Source: Hydrangea macrophylla
Lineage: Eukaryota > Streptophyta > Magnoliopsida > Cornales > Hydrangeaceae
Length of the DNA stretch: 64,000 bases
Reading direction: 5' to 3'
NCBI GenBank assembly: GCA_033977485.1
Contig: CM066984.1
Coordinates: forward strand, 33,089,501 to 33,153,500
Positions 22,578-34,874 of the stretch are shown one piece after another (positions within the stretch are counted from its first letter, which is position 1; every line of letters begins with the position of its first letter). Under the pieces are notes generated by a model. That model was not told where the DNA came from. It saw only the letters and a program-made list of their open reading frames with translations, and did not search any database. The position numbers were made by a program, and so were the translations under genes.

Positions 22578-25244
22578 TATGACAAACTGTAATTTCATTT
22601 AATTTTTAATTGTAATTCCCATATTTTAAATTGTATTATTTGTACTACTGAATAGAAATTCTTTAATTGGGGTCAAACTGTGACTTTATTAAATTCAGGA
22701 ATACCTATGATGTGATTTTAAATATGTATTTTCAAAACGGTGAAACTATTTACTTTCAAATCAAACTGAATTTTTATACAACCAGGAAATTATTTACTAT
22801 TCTAATATAATTTTTTTTGTATTTTTGTGGTGATCACTGCGTTCCGAAAATACCAGTTTATGTTTGAAAAATATCCACGCCGCGTATGGAGTCCCACAGT
22901 TTGGGAATCTCCACCAATTAGGAAGTGACATTTTGTTTATACACATTTAATGATAGCAATGATTGGCTAGGATTGTTTGGGAATGCTAACTTGTTGAGTT
23001 TTAACTTAGTGCCATAAGATGTGCTTCCCAAACACCCAAACAAATTCCTAGACAAATTGCTAGTACCTTGTTTGGCAATGTATGCATTGTGTGTGTGTTG
23101 TCCTTGTGCCATAAGCTAGATTACCCAAACACCTCTACTTGACCCCTACCTATCTAATTGACCCCTAAAAAACTGATTATATGTATATACGTATGTATGT
23201 GTATGCTGTGTATAATATGTATATATGTATAATCAATTAGTATAGTGATCAAGAAAGAACTTGGAGGCCAAGCTCTTGATAATTGTTCTCTGTACATGCA
23301 ATACACTCCCCCTCACAACACACACAATCTGGAGAATTCACAGAGAGAAGAGAGAGAGTTAAAGAGAGTTTATACAGAATTTTTAGTGAGAGAAAGCTTG
23401 GGATCTCCATAGCAAAGCTTCAATTCGGTTTCTTCTATTGCTATTCTTTCTCAACAACTATTCAAACTCTAATCCCAGTGAGTAGTATTAAATCACTTAG
23501 AATGTAATTTCATGCTTATTTGCTGTTGTGATTAGTTTAATTTGAAATCACCATTGTTGATTTTTGTCCATGGAAGTTCAAAGCTTGAAATCATGATTTT
23601 TCAAACTTAACCAAAATTCATTCTTAGAGATGATTATGAAAAATTATAGTACATATAGGCTATGGTTAAAGTATTAGAGCCTAATTCATTCATACTAAGA
23701 AGTATATTAGAAATTAAGTTTTGTCACCTCTCGCTTTTTCGTAAAATCTGAGAGCTACGTTTCGATTCATGTTAAGTGGATTTCATATTCGTAATCCTTG
23801 CGGGAAAATGAAGAGAATCATATATTATAAGGCTTGATTATTTTCGAATTTCAAAACGGATCAAAAATATCCCTTAAAACTGAAACAGGGGAGAAAACGA
23901 AGAAGATGAAGTTTTTGTGATAACTCGCGCGCCTGTGTAATTTCTGACAATTTGGAAAATTTAAAAGAAAATCAAAAAGCGGCATATCGCGCGAGCGGCT
24001 CACACGAGCGACTTGACCTTTTTTTTGTTTTTGTCAATTTTCTTATAAGGGACTGTTTGGAAGAAGTTTTAAGAGTTTTAAAAGTACTATTTGGGAATTA
24101 TACTAAAACATAATCCTGTTTGTAATTTTTTGTTAAAAAGGGATGATTAAAGGCTTGATTATTCTCGTACGTGCGTTGTTATTGTTTTCTAGTAATTTAC
24201 ATTTTCTGTATAGCGTTGTATGACATACATGTGAGTCGAGTTTACATGCATGGTGAGTGATTGGTCAATGTGAAAAAAGTAAGTGGATGAGATTGTGTTT
24301 TGGACACTCCCTGGTACTTGTGTACTATAGTGTGATGTTTTGAGGATATATGGTTTAGAGTATCTATGAAATGCGACGGTGACAAATTGGACACTCCCTG
24401 GCGCCCGTGGTAGTGCTAAAGTGTGTGATGCCGACTTAGACACTCTCTGACACCCGTTTGGACACTCTCTGACACCCGTGGTAGTGCTAAAGTGTGTGAC
24501 CTACTGGAAACTCCCTGGCATCTGTGGTATGGCTAAAGTGTAAGGCAAACTGGACACTCCCTAGTACCCATGTGCTAAAGTGTAAGGCAAACTAGACACT
24601 CCTTGGTACCCCTGTACTATAGTGTGGTCACCTTAGTATTTCAAGATACTGGAGCGAGAGAGTTGGATGATGTGTAGTCGAGAGAAAAGAGTCGGATGAG
24701 AAAGTTGCATAGTTTCATACACGGTTACATGTTTTATAAATTTGAAGATTATGACATTCTCTTAACTGTTTTACAATTTAAATTCATTATTATATTTCCT
24801 ACCTGTTTAATGATTAAATCTGTGAACAAAAATGGTAAGCGAGTATCTTTTACATTACGAGCACATGTTTATAATACTCACCAATTTCTTAAAGCTGAAG
24901 GCGTTGATGTGCCCTGGACATTCGTGTCTAGGCTTTTCAGGTTATGACTAGGCAAGACAGTATGCTACGCAAATTGAATACACCTACTTGAGAAGAGGAA
25001 AATTTTTATTACTACTTTAATAGATGTTATTTTGTTACAAGGCGGGTTGTGCCTTTAGATGTTCTCGTGCCGTAATAATTATTAACTTAGAAAATTTTTA
25101 TAAGCCTTGATTGCTCTCACCCTGATTTAAATTATTATTTTGTTCGATGTTTGGGATGGAATCGATCCTTCAAACTGTCACGACCTATGGGTCCATAAAG
25201 GAAATTAAATGATTTCCCTATTTATGCTACATCGGGGTGTGACA
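22578..25244 (+). mobile_element. Solo LTR of a Tekay/Del-like Gypsy element, inside element D
   Basis: It is flanked by GAAGA at 22573-22577 and 25245-25249, and the Copia sequence reads continuously across the site (GGTGAAGA then TGTCAGTAG). It ends ATCGGGGTGTGACA, like the LTR of element B at 30542. Its first bases are TATGACAAAC, so one base of the usual TG start seems mutated. Length is 2667 bp. Inside are a GC-rich cluster of CTCGCGCG words (23925-24018) and a degenerate array of TGGACACTCCCTGG words (24290-24640). A CT/GA-rich stretch at 23300-23400 suggests the transcribed leader. Confidence 0.75.
24290..24640 (+). repeat. Degenerate repeat of TGGACACTCCCTGG words within the solo LTR
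   Basis: Variants of TGGACACTCCCTGGTAC and of GCTAAAGTGT or CTATAGTGTG alternate about seven times with a period of roughly 40-60 bp. No coding potential. Confidence 0.7.
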
Positions 25245-25249
25245 GAAGA

Positions 25250-26905
25250 TGTCAGTAGTTTGATCAGTGGAAAAAACTGAGATAAGTCGGATGGTGCCAC
25301 TAGTGAGATGATGACGCATAAAATGACAATCAATTTCAGTGTGCATCATGAAAAACATCATTGTGAGTAATCTGAATAGCACTCTCATTGTCGCAATGGA
25401 TAGTAGTATCTATGGAATTAGTAACACTCAAGTCCTCAAATAGCCAATGGAGCAAGAGTATTTCTTGTGTAGCATCAACTAGGGCTCGATATTTTGCTTT
25501 CGTACTTGAGCGAGCAACAACAATTTGCTTTTTACTTCACCAAGAGATAAGAGAATCACCAAGAAAAAAGCAATACCCTGTAGTGGATGGTCGATCAATG
25601 GGGTCTCCTGCCCAATCTGCATCAGAATACTTTCCTGATTCACAAGTCCTAATTGACCACTAGAAACTAAAGATTACAGACGACCAATAGAGGCATGACC
25701 AAGACGAGAGTGCCAGAGACTAATAGGGGAACTGGAGGAGATTAGAGTAGCTATTTGAATAGAGGGGGTGAGGTAAGTTGGGGTATGGAGATTGATAAGC
25801 TCAAAGAGTCGTCTAACTTTATGGCTAGTCCCAAGAACTCGTACCTTCTGTGGATCCTACACACAACAACCAGAGGAGGAGAAAAAAATAGTAAGACCAA
25901 GATCACACAGTTACCCAATAGATATAAGATTTAGAGTGAGTTTGGGAATGCAATAAGTGTAAGGAAGTGAAGTATTAGAGGTGGAAACCATGCTTATAAG
26001 ACTAACCGACATCGGAGTACCATCATCAGTTTGAATGGTTAGTGTGTGAGCTATAAAAATTATGGTAGTAAAAAGAGTGGGATTCGGTGTCATATGATTA
26101 CAACAGCCAAGTCAAAAAACCAAGATGAATTACCTGAATTGACAGAGAGGGCGGTAGAAGTGCGATTACCAAATTGAGCGAGGATTTTTTTGACAATATC
26201 TTCCACGTGAGAGGTAGTAAGCCCTTCGGTAAAAGCATTGGATGATGAATGGTCGGCTGTAGTAGCAGAAAATTTAGATGAACCAGCTCGAGGCATGGAG
26301 TACTGTTTGGCAAGGTATTGGGAGCAGTCATATTGAAGATTACTTGGACCTTGCTTCTGACAGTATTTGCAGATGCGAACATGACAATCCAAGATAGTAT
26401 GTTCACCTATTTTGCATTAGTTGCACCATGGTTTGGTGGAGTCGGAAGTAGTGGTAATAATGTTTAGATTAAGAAGGATTCTTGGATTGGTAATTGGATT
26501 GAGAATGATTCTTGGGTGGATACCCCCGATGAGTAGCAAGGACAGTCTCAGAAGGAGATCCTTTGGGAGCAGTAAGAACATTTTTGGTAGCCGGAGTTTT
26601 GTGAGGGCCAAGGCGAGTTTCCTCAGAAAGAAGTTTAGTGACTGCTTGATCGAGAGTCAGTAAAGGATTGCAACGGAGGAGAGATGCTCCAACATGCTCA
26701 AAATCATCACTAAGATCCATCAAGAAGAAAGCTAGCCATTGACGATCGATCCATCAAGAAGAGAGCTAGCCATTGACGATCACGATCTGAGGAGAATATC
26801 TCAATATTGGTGGCATCGGTAAAGTCCGGTTCAGAGAAGTGAGTTGATCCCAAACATGATAGATCTTGGTGAGAAAGTTATTGATTGTCTGACAAGGTTG
26901 TTGTT
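25250..26905 (-). pseudogene. Copia gag-protease-(integrase)-RNase H remnant
   Basis: From the minus-strand start: YKQQPCQTINNFLTKIYHVW (gag, about 26905-26840); a CCHC finger with C-x2-C-x4-H-x4-C spacing but a stop codon between its first two cysteines (about 26440-26390); and protease WFFD, where the usual DSG reads DLA and a frameshift precedes CNHMTPNP (about 26120-26080). Then come IQTDDGTPM and PKLTLNLISIG (about 26030-25911), the integrase start LWHSRLGHASIGRL (about 25730-25690), and RNase H words [20 protein letters not shown] and CDNESAIQ. Integrase core and RT are deleted. A 34-bp tandem duplication lies at 26715-26782. The protein style is that of small Copia elements with a GAG-pre-integrase domain. 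Confidence 0.75.
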
Positions 26906-27700
26906 TGTAGCACTTGTAATTTCCTATCTATTTTCCCAAATATCTACGTAATTTTCTTTATCATACATATATGAGATCAGTATCTTCCTTTCTTTGATGT
27001 TTGTGATGATGCTTTTACGTTGGGAGAGGAGTGGATAACCTTGGGGAAGCTTTGTATGAAAATCTGACCCGAGCACTCAAGACCCTGGAGCGCTCGAGCC
27101 CCGAGAGCTCGTGCCACTCGAGCGTTAGAGCTGTTAAAAGGAGTTGAATGGTTGTTTTGCCCTGGGTTTCCAATATTCTATATATACCTATCCATTTCTG
27201 CATTTTTCCTGCGTTTAGAGAACTAGAGACTGAGAGAGCTTCTTAGAGAGAGAGAGAGAGTTTGAGAAATCCTTAAAGCATTCCTCATAGATACACTTAT
27301 CCACAAACATGCATTCATGGATTCTTTATCCACATCACACTTTCAACACCACCATGGCTTCACATTGCTAGTTTCAAGAGAGAGAACTTGAAGATTAAAG
27401 TCCAAAAGCTGATTTTTTTTGCAATCAAGATGAAGATTTGAAGTTCTCTAGCTCTATATCAAGTTTTCTCAACATATACTTGCATTTTATCATCATCCAA
27501 ACATCATCTTAGCACTTGTGAGTATAGATTCCCACTTAGATATCTTTAGAAACTGTTTTTACAACATTTTTATGCATATGCAAGAAGATCTAACTTAGTT
27601 TTTGTACATTCATGTGACTTTAGCTTAGGATCTATTTTCTACAGATCCCGAGCGCTCGCGCCAGGTGGGAGGGCTCGAGTGTACCAATTTTGTTGTGAAC

Positions 27701-29074
27701 TGTTGGTCCCGTTTTAAAATTTTAGGGTTTGTGAAATCAATTAATCTTTGAAAACTCTTTTCAAAATGAATTTGACTCAAACCTAGATGCGTATGATTGA
27801 CAAGAATAGATTCAATACCTTTTTATGATCAGTTGGATCCTTACGAGAACACTTCAGGTAAGATCCAGATGTTGTTCTTCCTTTGCGGTCTAGAAATCTT
27901 CACACGTATACTCTTAAAGATTTCCAATCCTTAGAGCTTGGTGATGATCTCTAGGGTTAGAGGAAGAGATAAAACTATATGTGTGAGAGAGAGGTCGGCC
28001 AAGTTATAGAGCAAGCACAAAAAAAACACATATATTTATACACTCTCACATCCATCTACTAAACCTAGTTGGACCGGGACTTCATAAGAGCTACATGTGG
28101 GACCTCTAGGCTTTCTTAATTGGCTTGAATTAATATAAACTGTACTCGATTAATCTCATTACCCAAATAGTCTAAATTAATTAGTGTATATCAATTTCAC
28201 CACATGACATTAACTAAACTCCAAATCAGAAGAGACAAATCACGTAGCAATACCTAGATATATATGAAATGACATTAATGCCCCTCTTCCTTCAGTATTC
28301 ATAATTATCACTGAGACTAAGCAGCACTGTCTCCCAATTGATAATTACAGCTTATATCCTCGAGTCCCCATTCACTTCTCATAGATCGAACACCAAACAT
28401 GTAGCAGCATACTTACTACAAGATTGCAATTCTCAGTGACTAACACAGTGACATTCTCAAGAGAATACTTACTCTGTAATAGAGGGTAGATTCCATCTTG
28501 ATAATATATGTTCCCAATACTCTAGACATGATCATCCAATAGACCTAGGTGTTGATCTCTAAGACCTCACTGCTTGGTAAGTCAAGACAATCAGGCCTAA
28601 AGCTTGTGTTCATTATTATCTCAAGATTAAGGACATATGTCTCATACATATTTGAGTGTCCATTGACTGCTAACAGTTCCTGTCAATGGATTAAACTCAA
28701 GGTCCGTCAGTGTATCATATACACTAGCATATTAACTTTAGAGTCTTATACTCTTGTGAATGAGATACATCACTCTATCAAATAGAAGCTAGTCTTGCTA
28801 TAGTATAGACTTGATAAGATATCCAGTCTTATCATCCATTGTGACTGTTTAGAACTCCTAAGGATCATATGATTCACATTTCCCATGTGTAAAACTCTTT
28901 CACACAAATGAATCACATACAATGCAGTTCAAGGATGCTAAACCACCATTCATCTCATGAAAGACATACATAAGGAAATGTAAGCAATGATATCAATAAA
29001 CATATACTAAAACTGATGTCCATAATAGTTCAAAGCTAATTGGTTTAAGGGCACACCCCATCAAACTCTAACAA
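27701..29074 (-). mobile_element. Solo LTR of a Copia element related to element E, reversed
   Basis: On the minus strand it starts TGTTAGAGTTTGATGGGGTG and GCCCTTAAACCAATTAGC. It shares diagnostic stretches with the LTRs of element E, for example the region around GTGAGGTCTTAGAGATCAAC and GAGAATGTCACTG. It is flanked by TGAAC at 27696-27700 and, within one base, at 29075-29079. No internal region is present. It is about 1374 bp, near the 1476 bp of the E LTRs, but clearly diverged. Confidence 0.75.
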
Positions 29075-29559
29075 TGAACTCTGTCTTGTCATGTTTTGAT
29101 TTGTATATTATTGATATACATGTATGATGTTTTCATGTTTAGATCCTGCAGGTCCACTTAAACACACATGAACCTAAGTTACTCGATGAACCATTGATCC
29201 ATGCTCAAGATTTACATTTTATATAGTATTTTGGTAGTTGTACATAAATTGTGATATGATGACGGCTTCTGCGATGCGACAACTCTGATAATGGGAATAA
29301 TATACACATGATAAGGTTGAAATTTATAAAATAACCCCTACGCTGTGTTCGTTGTGCCACGCATGTCATGATTTGTTCAACTATTTTGATTTCAGTCAAA
29401 GCATTCGATTGTAAGTCTTCAGATTAACTTTCAAGTTTAGTGAGAATCATTCCTGACCGGTTGAGTGTTGTCGGGTCAATTGATGTCGATGTCTCTTCGT
29501 ATGAGTTAATATTGGGATCGACGAATGAAGGTTGGTTAGATGATTAATATCATTATATG

Positions 29560-29810
29560 GCTGTAAAGTAAGTTAACGGCTGTAAAGTGAGATATTATTA
29601 CAGCGACTGTAAAGTGAGATATTATTATAATGACTATAAAGTGAGATGTTATTATAACGGCTATAAAGTGAGATATTATTATTAACTGTTGTAAAGTGAG
29701 ATATTACTATTAATGGCTATAAGGTGGGTTAACAACTGTAAAGTAAGATATTATTATTACGGCTATAAAGCGAGTTAACGATTGCAAAGTGAGGTTCTAT
29801 ACGGCTTATG
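29560..29810 (+). repeat. Tandem array of about ten 20-30 bp units in the LTR of B
   Basis: The unit is about GGCTGTAAAGTGAGATATTA followed by TTATAA. It recurs with variants (GGCTATAAAGTGAG, GACTGTAAAGTGAG, GGCTATAAGGTGGG). Some units have a GTTAAC box instead of GATATTATTA. Confidence 0.85.
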
Positions 29811-30550
29811 TTTGATTTGTAGGAGAAGAGGTGATTGCTGGATGGGGGATTTGGAATTGGTTATTGTTCAAATCTTTTTTTTTCAATTGTAGGACGTGGA
29901 GACGATTTAAGTTTGAGTCTTCATGTTGTGGTTTGGTTAATCTTATCTCTTTAGGAAACTCCTTAAGACGTTTATAAGCCAACTAAGAGAATAATAACCC
30001 TGAGTGTTTTCTTAATTGTTGCTAACGATGCTTTATTAGAATTTATGCTTACTCAGCTTGTATTCAAGCTGACGGCATTTATGCCGCTGGACCTTCCATG
30101 TCCAGCAATGCCAGGTTTAGCAGGTGAGACTCAACTTGAGGAGGGCTTTGGAGGGGAATACTCGGGAGAAGATTACTACGGGGACTACTACGGATTTTCC
30201 AGTTGAAGATGAAGATTATAGTTTCCTATTTATCTTTTCTATCATGATGTAATAAATTAGTTATGGTCAGATTTAGTGACACTAGATGTCACAAAAACTA
30301 CAGTTTCTGTTATTCTGTTTCTTTTGGAATTATCAGGGTCTGTAATATATGGTTAATGTACGACTCGGTTATGTTTATTATTATTATGGTGCGTTTGAAT
30401 AGAAACATGCCTTTATTATTATGAAATCTTGTTATTATGCTGTCAAGGACAATCAAGATCAATCTTCAACCAGCCACATGTCCACAAATCCAAAAAGGAA
30501 AATTTTAATTTTCCCTATTTTTGTCTACTCTAGGGTGTGACAGGGATTTG

Positions 30551-30562
30551 TGGTATCGGAGC
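30551..30562 (+). promoter_or_regulatory. Primer-binding site of element B
   Basis: TGGTATCGGAGC matches the initiator-tRNA-Met primer site TGGTATCAGAGC with one change and lies eight bases after the LTR end. Confidence 0.85.
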
Positions 30563-30887
30563 TCTAGGTTTAGATGAGCTCGATGATTGTCCTACACTTC
30601 TTGAACATAAGATACCTCATGCTACTATAGACTATAAGATAGTCATATTTACTGGACAATTGTGGTTTTAGATATGACCACATTATATATGCCTTCGATT
30701 GCTAGTATACTATTCTTACTTCTATTTTAGAGATTGGTTTATTCATTGATATTTTTAGTTCGTAGTTATTTTCCTTATTGCATTTGTGGGGCATCCTCTT
30801 AAGTATTTCATTATATGAGTCACCTATTGAAAGATATTTGTAGCAACCAGAAGGTGGTTATGTTCATGCACTGGTATTCAGGTCATA

Positions 30888-31711
30888 ATGGTCCCCAACA
30901 CCAGAGGAGCGAGGAACCGTAATGGAACAGGACTAGCTAATCCTATTCTGAGGGAGATGGATCCAATGGGATTATTGGAGGAACTAGTGGGAAGGATTGA
31001 ACGAGATAATGCTACGATGGGGAACATGGAGAACCGAGTAAACAATAACGAAAACAACGACCATCAAAACAATCATTGTGCACTTCATGGACAGGCTGGA
31101 GATCGAACGTTAGAGAGGTTTCGCACTCTCCACATATAGAAGTTTGACAGATTGGGAGAGCTGTGGAAAGCGGAGCAATGGTTGTGGGAGATGTAAACTA
31201 TTTTTGACACGGTAGAATGCAACGAAATTGAGAAGTGCCAGTTGGCCATATTCCAGCTTACCTATTCAGCTGCAGAATGGTGGGAAGCTGAGAAGGCAAT
31301 CATCGGAACTGAAGTAGCCGGAAGGATGATGTGGAATAACTTCAGGAAAATCTTTCTGGAGAAGTATTTTCTTGAGGATGAAAGGGACGAGAGGGAGAAA
31401 GAATTCATCAGCCTAGTCCAAGGCAACAGGATGATTCGGGAATACACCACACAGTTTGAACGATTGTCCCGATTCGCCTCGCATATGGTGGATACCCCAT
31501 AGAAGAAGGTAAAAAAATTCCACCAAGGACTAAACCCCTACCTTAGGCATATGACAATGACACAACGATCAACCCTTTGAAGCCATGGTCCGTTTAGCCT
31601 CAAGATTGGAGAAGGATGGTTTTCAAGAACCGAGGCAATCTACGTTTCGACCACCACTTAGGTTCAATTCAGGGCTGAGACCCCCAGTGCCACATCAAGG
31701 AAACAAATGCA
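30888..31711 (+). pseudogene. gag: Gag of element B, 5' part
   Basis: The start MVPNTRGARN is followed by a variable segment rich in Asn. The conserved Gypsy gag block is FRTLHI-stop-KFDRLGEL (about 31115-31160), CQLAIFQLTYSAAEWWEAEK (about 31235-31290), WNNFRKIFLEKYF (about 31333-31370), EKEFISLVQGNRMIREYTTQ (about 31400-31455), FERLSRFASHM and KKFHQGLNPYLR. Stops at about 31137, 31194 and 31501, plus frame changes, disable it. Copia element E interrupts it at 31716 (CATGG duplication). Confidence 0.85.
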
Positions 31712-31716
31712 CATGG

Positions 31717-33192
31717 TGTTGGGTTTGTGCCCTCAAACCATTACTTTATATAGGAGACATTGACATTTTAATATATGGATATCAGCTTTACATTTTGTTA
31801 TGTATGTTTCTTTCATGAGATGATTGTTATCCTTAAGTATCATAGTAAGTAATTCGTGTATGTATGAGATACATACAAGTGAGATATGAATTGCTATTCT
31901 TTGTTACTTAGAACATGTCACAGTGGATGTTGAGACTAGGATATCTCATCAGGTTTACACTGTAGCATGATTAACTACCATTGGATGGAGTGATCAATCT
32001 CAAATCACTAGAGTGTAACTCTTAGTTAATATGCTAGTGCTTATAGTGCATTGACGGACCTGAGTTTCCTATTGACGCTCAAGGCTGTCAATCAGTCGAT
32101 AGGAACTCATAACTTGTGTAAGGTACGTAACACAGACTGTGGATATGACTGCTTTAACTTACCAATCAGTGAGGTCTATAGAAGATCAACACCTGGGTAT
32201 CTTGGGTATGTCATATTCATAGGGTTGTGAACATATATTGTCAAGACAGAATCTACCCTCTGTTTCAGAGTAAGCATTCCCTTGAGAATGTCACCAAGTC
32301 GATTACTGAGTACTGCAGTCTTGTTGATAAGAGTTATCAACATGTTTGGTAATCATGAGAGGTGAATGGGACTCAAGGATTATAAGAAGTAATCATGATT
32401 CAGGTTGACAGTAACTGTTTATCCGACTACCTGAATATGATTGTGAATGCTGACGGTAGAGGGACATTAGTACAACATACAAGTCTAGTTATCGCTTCGG
32501 ATATGTTCTTTTGCGTTGGAGTTCAGTTATCATTTTATAGTGGAGTAAACGTTAACTGATCAGTCGATTAATTTGCTGATCAAAGAGTTTGGTCATGGGA
32601 GTTAATCAACTGATCTGAGCCAACAATAAAGAGCCTAGAAGGTCCCAGTCTTAGCTCCGCTAGGATGCTTGGAAAGGCAAATGAGGATGCTGTCAAGACA
32701 GGTTCGATCGATCGAAGTTGTCTCGATCGATTGAAGTCTAGACAGTTTCGATCGATTGAATATGGTTCGATCGATCGAATGTTCGATCGATCGAAACCAC
32801 TTCGATCGCTCGAGAGCTAGGTCGGTTCTGGGAATCTATAAATAGGGCAGCTGCGTTCTGGAAAGGTTGTTCATCGTTTTGAACGTCAGAAGCTGCAGAA
32901 ACTATTTTGGAGCCCCAAAACCTTCTGTATCCTCTTCATTAGGGTTCCCACCAACCCTAGCCCTTCCTGCGAACATCCATAGGAGTCATAAGAGTGAAGA
33001 CCATCTAGTGGAGGCTGCTGGAAGTCAGAGATTTCATAATTGGGTTCAAGACAGTAAGGTATAATTCTTGTCCCTTCTTGTGCGCATCTATAGAGTTGAT
33101 GGGTAGTAGATCCGGGCATGCCAATTAAGTTTTATAACTTGATTTTTCCGCTGCGCATTTAAACTTAGAACTTAAACCGGTTTTTCCAAACA
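31717..33192 (+). repeat. 5' LTR of element E
   Basis: TG...CA, from TGTTGGGTTTGTGCCC to GGTTTTTCCAAACA, 1476 bp. A likely TATA box, CTATAAATAGGGCAG, is at about 32836, just after a cluster of TTCGATCGATCGAA words (32703-32815). Confidence 0.95.
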
Positions 33193-33194
33193 AT

Positions 33195-33207
33195 TGGTAT
33201 CAGAGCC
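33195..33207 (+). promoter_or_regulatory. Primer-binding site of element E
   Basis: TGGTATCAGAGCC lies two bases after the 5' LTR and is a perfect initiator-tRNA-Met primer site. Confidence 0.95.
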
Positions 33208-34874
33208 ACGCTCATTTGGATCTATAGATGCGTTTTTGGAACACTATATTGATTTTTATGTTCATTTTAGAACTATTTTCGAAACGACATTGTCACAGAT
33301 CTGTTTCTGCAGTGTTATCGCAGCAGAATACAAATCTGTGATTGCATGGGATGCAAGGCGGGTTCGATCGATTGAACATCCTCTGTACTCGAGCGATCGA
33401 ACAATCTTCGATCGATCAAAACCGTCTGGTGTTCGATCGATCAAATGAAGTTAGATCGATCGAGACAGATTCTTTGTCAGACTCTCTGTTTCACAGTTGT
33501 AAGGTGTTTTGAAATTAAAAGCTTTAATTTTAAAGTATTCTGTATTTTTTTTAAATCATTCTGTGAAATAGAATGTTCAAGCGATTGAACAGTGTTCAAT
33601 CGATCGACGGTTCGAGCGATCGAACGGCCTTCGATCGATCGAACAGTGACAGAGAAGTAAGATGCTGTTTTAAGTTCTAATTCAGTATGTAAAGAGTTTA
33701 TATACTGTGCGAATCAATTAAGTGTTTCAACAGTTACATATATTTGTTATGTATGTATGGATGTTGTACGACTAACCCTTTTGCAGCTAGATTAGTCGCT
33801 ATCTCCCATGGCACCAAATCATTTGAATATTTGTATTTAAATTGTTTGAGATTGGTGCATGTTGTAATTTAAGTTTGGTTTGGTTTTAAGGCATATGTAA
33901 AGGGCGCTGCGACTTCAATCCTACGAAAAGGAAAGTCGCACCGGTTTCCCTAGCCTTTTATTTTGTTGTTGCTATTTCTATTTCTAGATAAATTGTAAGC
34001 TTCGAAAGAAGCATAGGACAAATGTAATAGAATTAGAAAATCCATGAAGATGGAGCAAGGAGCCGTTGTCCATGAAGATGGAGCCGGAGGCGATCAAACC
34101 AAAAAGGAGGTTCTATAGAGATAGAGCCATGGGAGATAGAGGCATTGTTTAAATGCCTATATTTCATTTTAGTTTTTTTGTTTTATGTGCTTGGTTTGTG
34201 ATTGGCGTATAATACATTGTTGCATGCACGCAAAACAAGTTTTCTAAAATAAAATTCAAAAACCGTTTTCAACACATTAGTAAACATTAGATGTTTATGG
34301 GAAGTGTGTAGAAACAGATTTTCTCAAAAAGCAAAATCCTTTTTACTAAAACTAGTGGGAAAGGGTCTTATTAATTACACCCACGATCTTCCATTAACGG
34401 TTCACTGTAAGATGAGTGGTGCATTCTGTGTCACCTCGTCAGGGGTGATCATTCCATACGGAGGGTGCATTACTCATTGGTTACTAGATGTGAACTTCTT
34501 ATGATAGGATCAATCAGACGTGTTAGAGGGTGACCACCACACGGAGGCGCTACTTGAGACGGTTGTGATTGGATCCTAGTTAATGGTACACACTAGCTAA
34601 GCTATGGATAAGGGATCCCACACGGGGCATTGTTCAGAAACTTAGAGATCAAAAGGGATCGGGAGTCATAACTTGTTTTTGCAAGAGTTGCATAGCGGAC
34701 AAGTCTTGATTAATCAAAAAATAGAAAATTGACCTCCACACGGAGGCTTTATTCTTTTGTTTCGATATTCCGGCGACTTTGTTTTAAAATAAGAGTTTTA
34801 AGGATTCTTTTATTTCAAACTGTCAAATCCTGATATCCATATTTATTTTGTTTGTTTGATTTTCAGTAATCATA
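33208..34874 (+). other. Long untranslated leader of element E
   Basis: About 1.67 kb separates the primer site from the gag start. It holds a second cluster of TCGATCGA words (33361-33645), an ATG-rich GATGGAGC region (34045-34130) and four variants of CCACACGGAGGC (34454, 34536, 34618 and 34736). The last group could belong to an RNA structure or packaging signal. No open frame here has a recognisable product. Confidence 0.7.

Larger units (their letters stand above)
22219..26905 (-). mobile_element. Decayed Copia element on the minus strand, internally deleted (element D)
   Basis: Read on the minus strand, the order is gag (26905 to about 26100), protease (about 26120-25850), the start of integrase (about 25750-25690), RNase H (about 25663-25260), a polypurine tract (GAGTTTGAGGGGGG, plus coordinates 22488-22502) and part of an LTR (22487-22219). 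The integrase core and the whole reverse transcriptase are missing. Element A sits in its LTR and a Gypsy solo LTR (22578-25244) sits between RNase H and the polypurine tract. The true LTR end would lie to the left of 2795 and is not resolved. The right end is cut by element B at 26906. Confidence 0.75.
26906..30542 (+). repeat. 5' LTR of element B, split by a reversed Copia solo LTR
   Basis: The LTR starts TGTAGCACTTG and ends CTCTAGGGTGTGACA right before the primer site. Net length without the nested LTR is about 2.26 kb. It contains a GAGCGCTCGAG-type palindrome cluster (27062-27130 and 27650-27682), a GAGA leader-like stretch near 27235-27270 and a tandem array at 29560-29810. No second copy exists in the window, so the left boundary rests on the TG start and on where the Copia gag stops. 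Confidence 0.65.

Noticed and set aside
32886..33119. Open frames duplicated near 40049-40282
   Set aside because: Both are in the LTRs of Copia E downstream of the TATA box. Identity reflects LTR duplication.
33194..33448. Open frame at the start of the Copia E leader
   Set aside because: It overlaps the primer-binding site and the TCGATCGA cluster. Its antisense frame is equally open because the words are palindromic.
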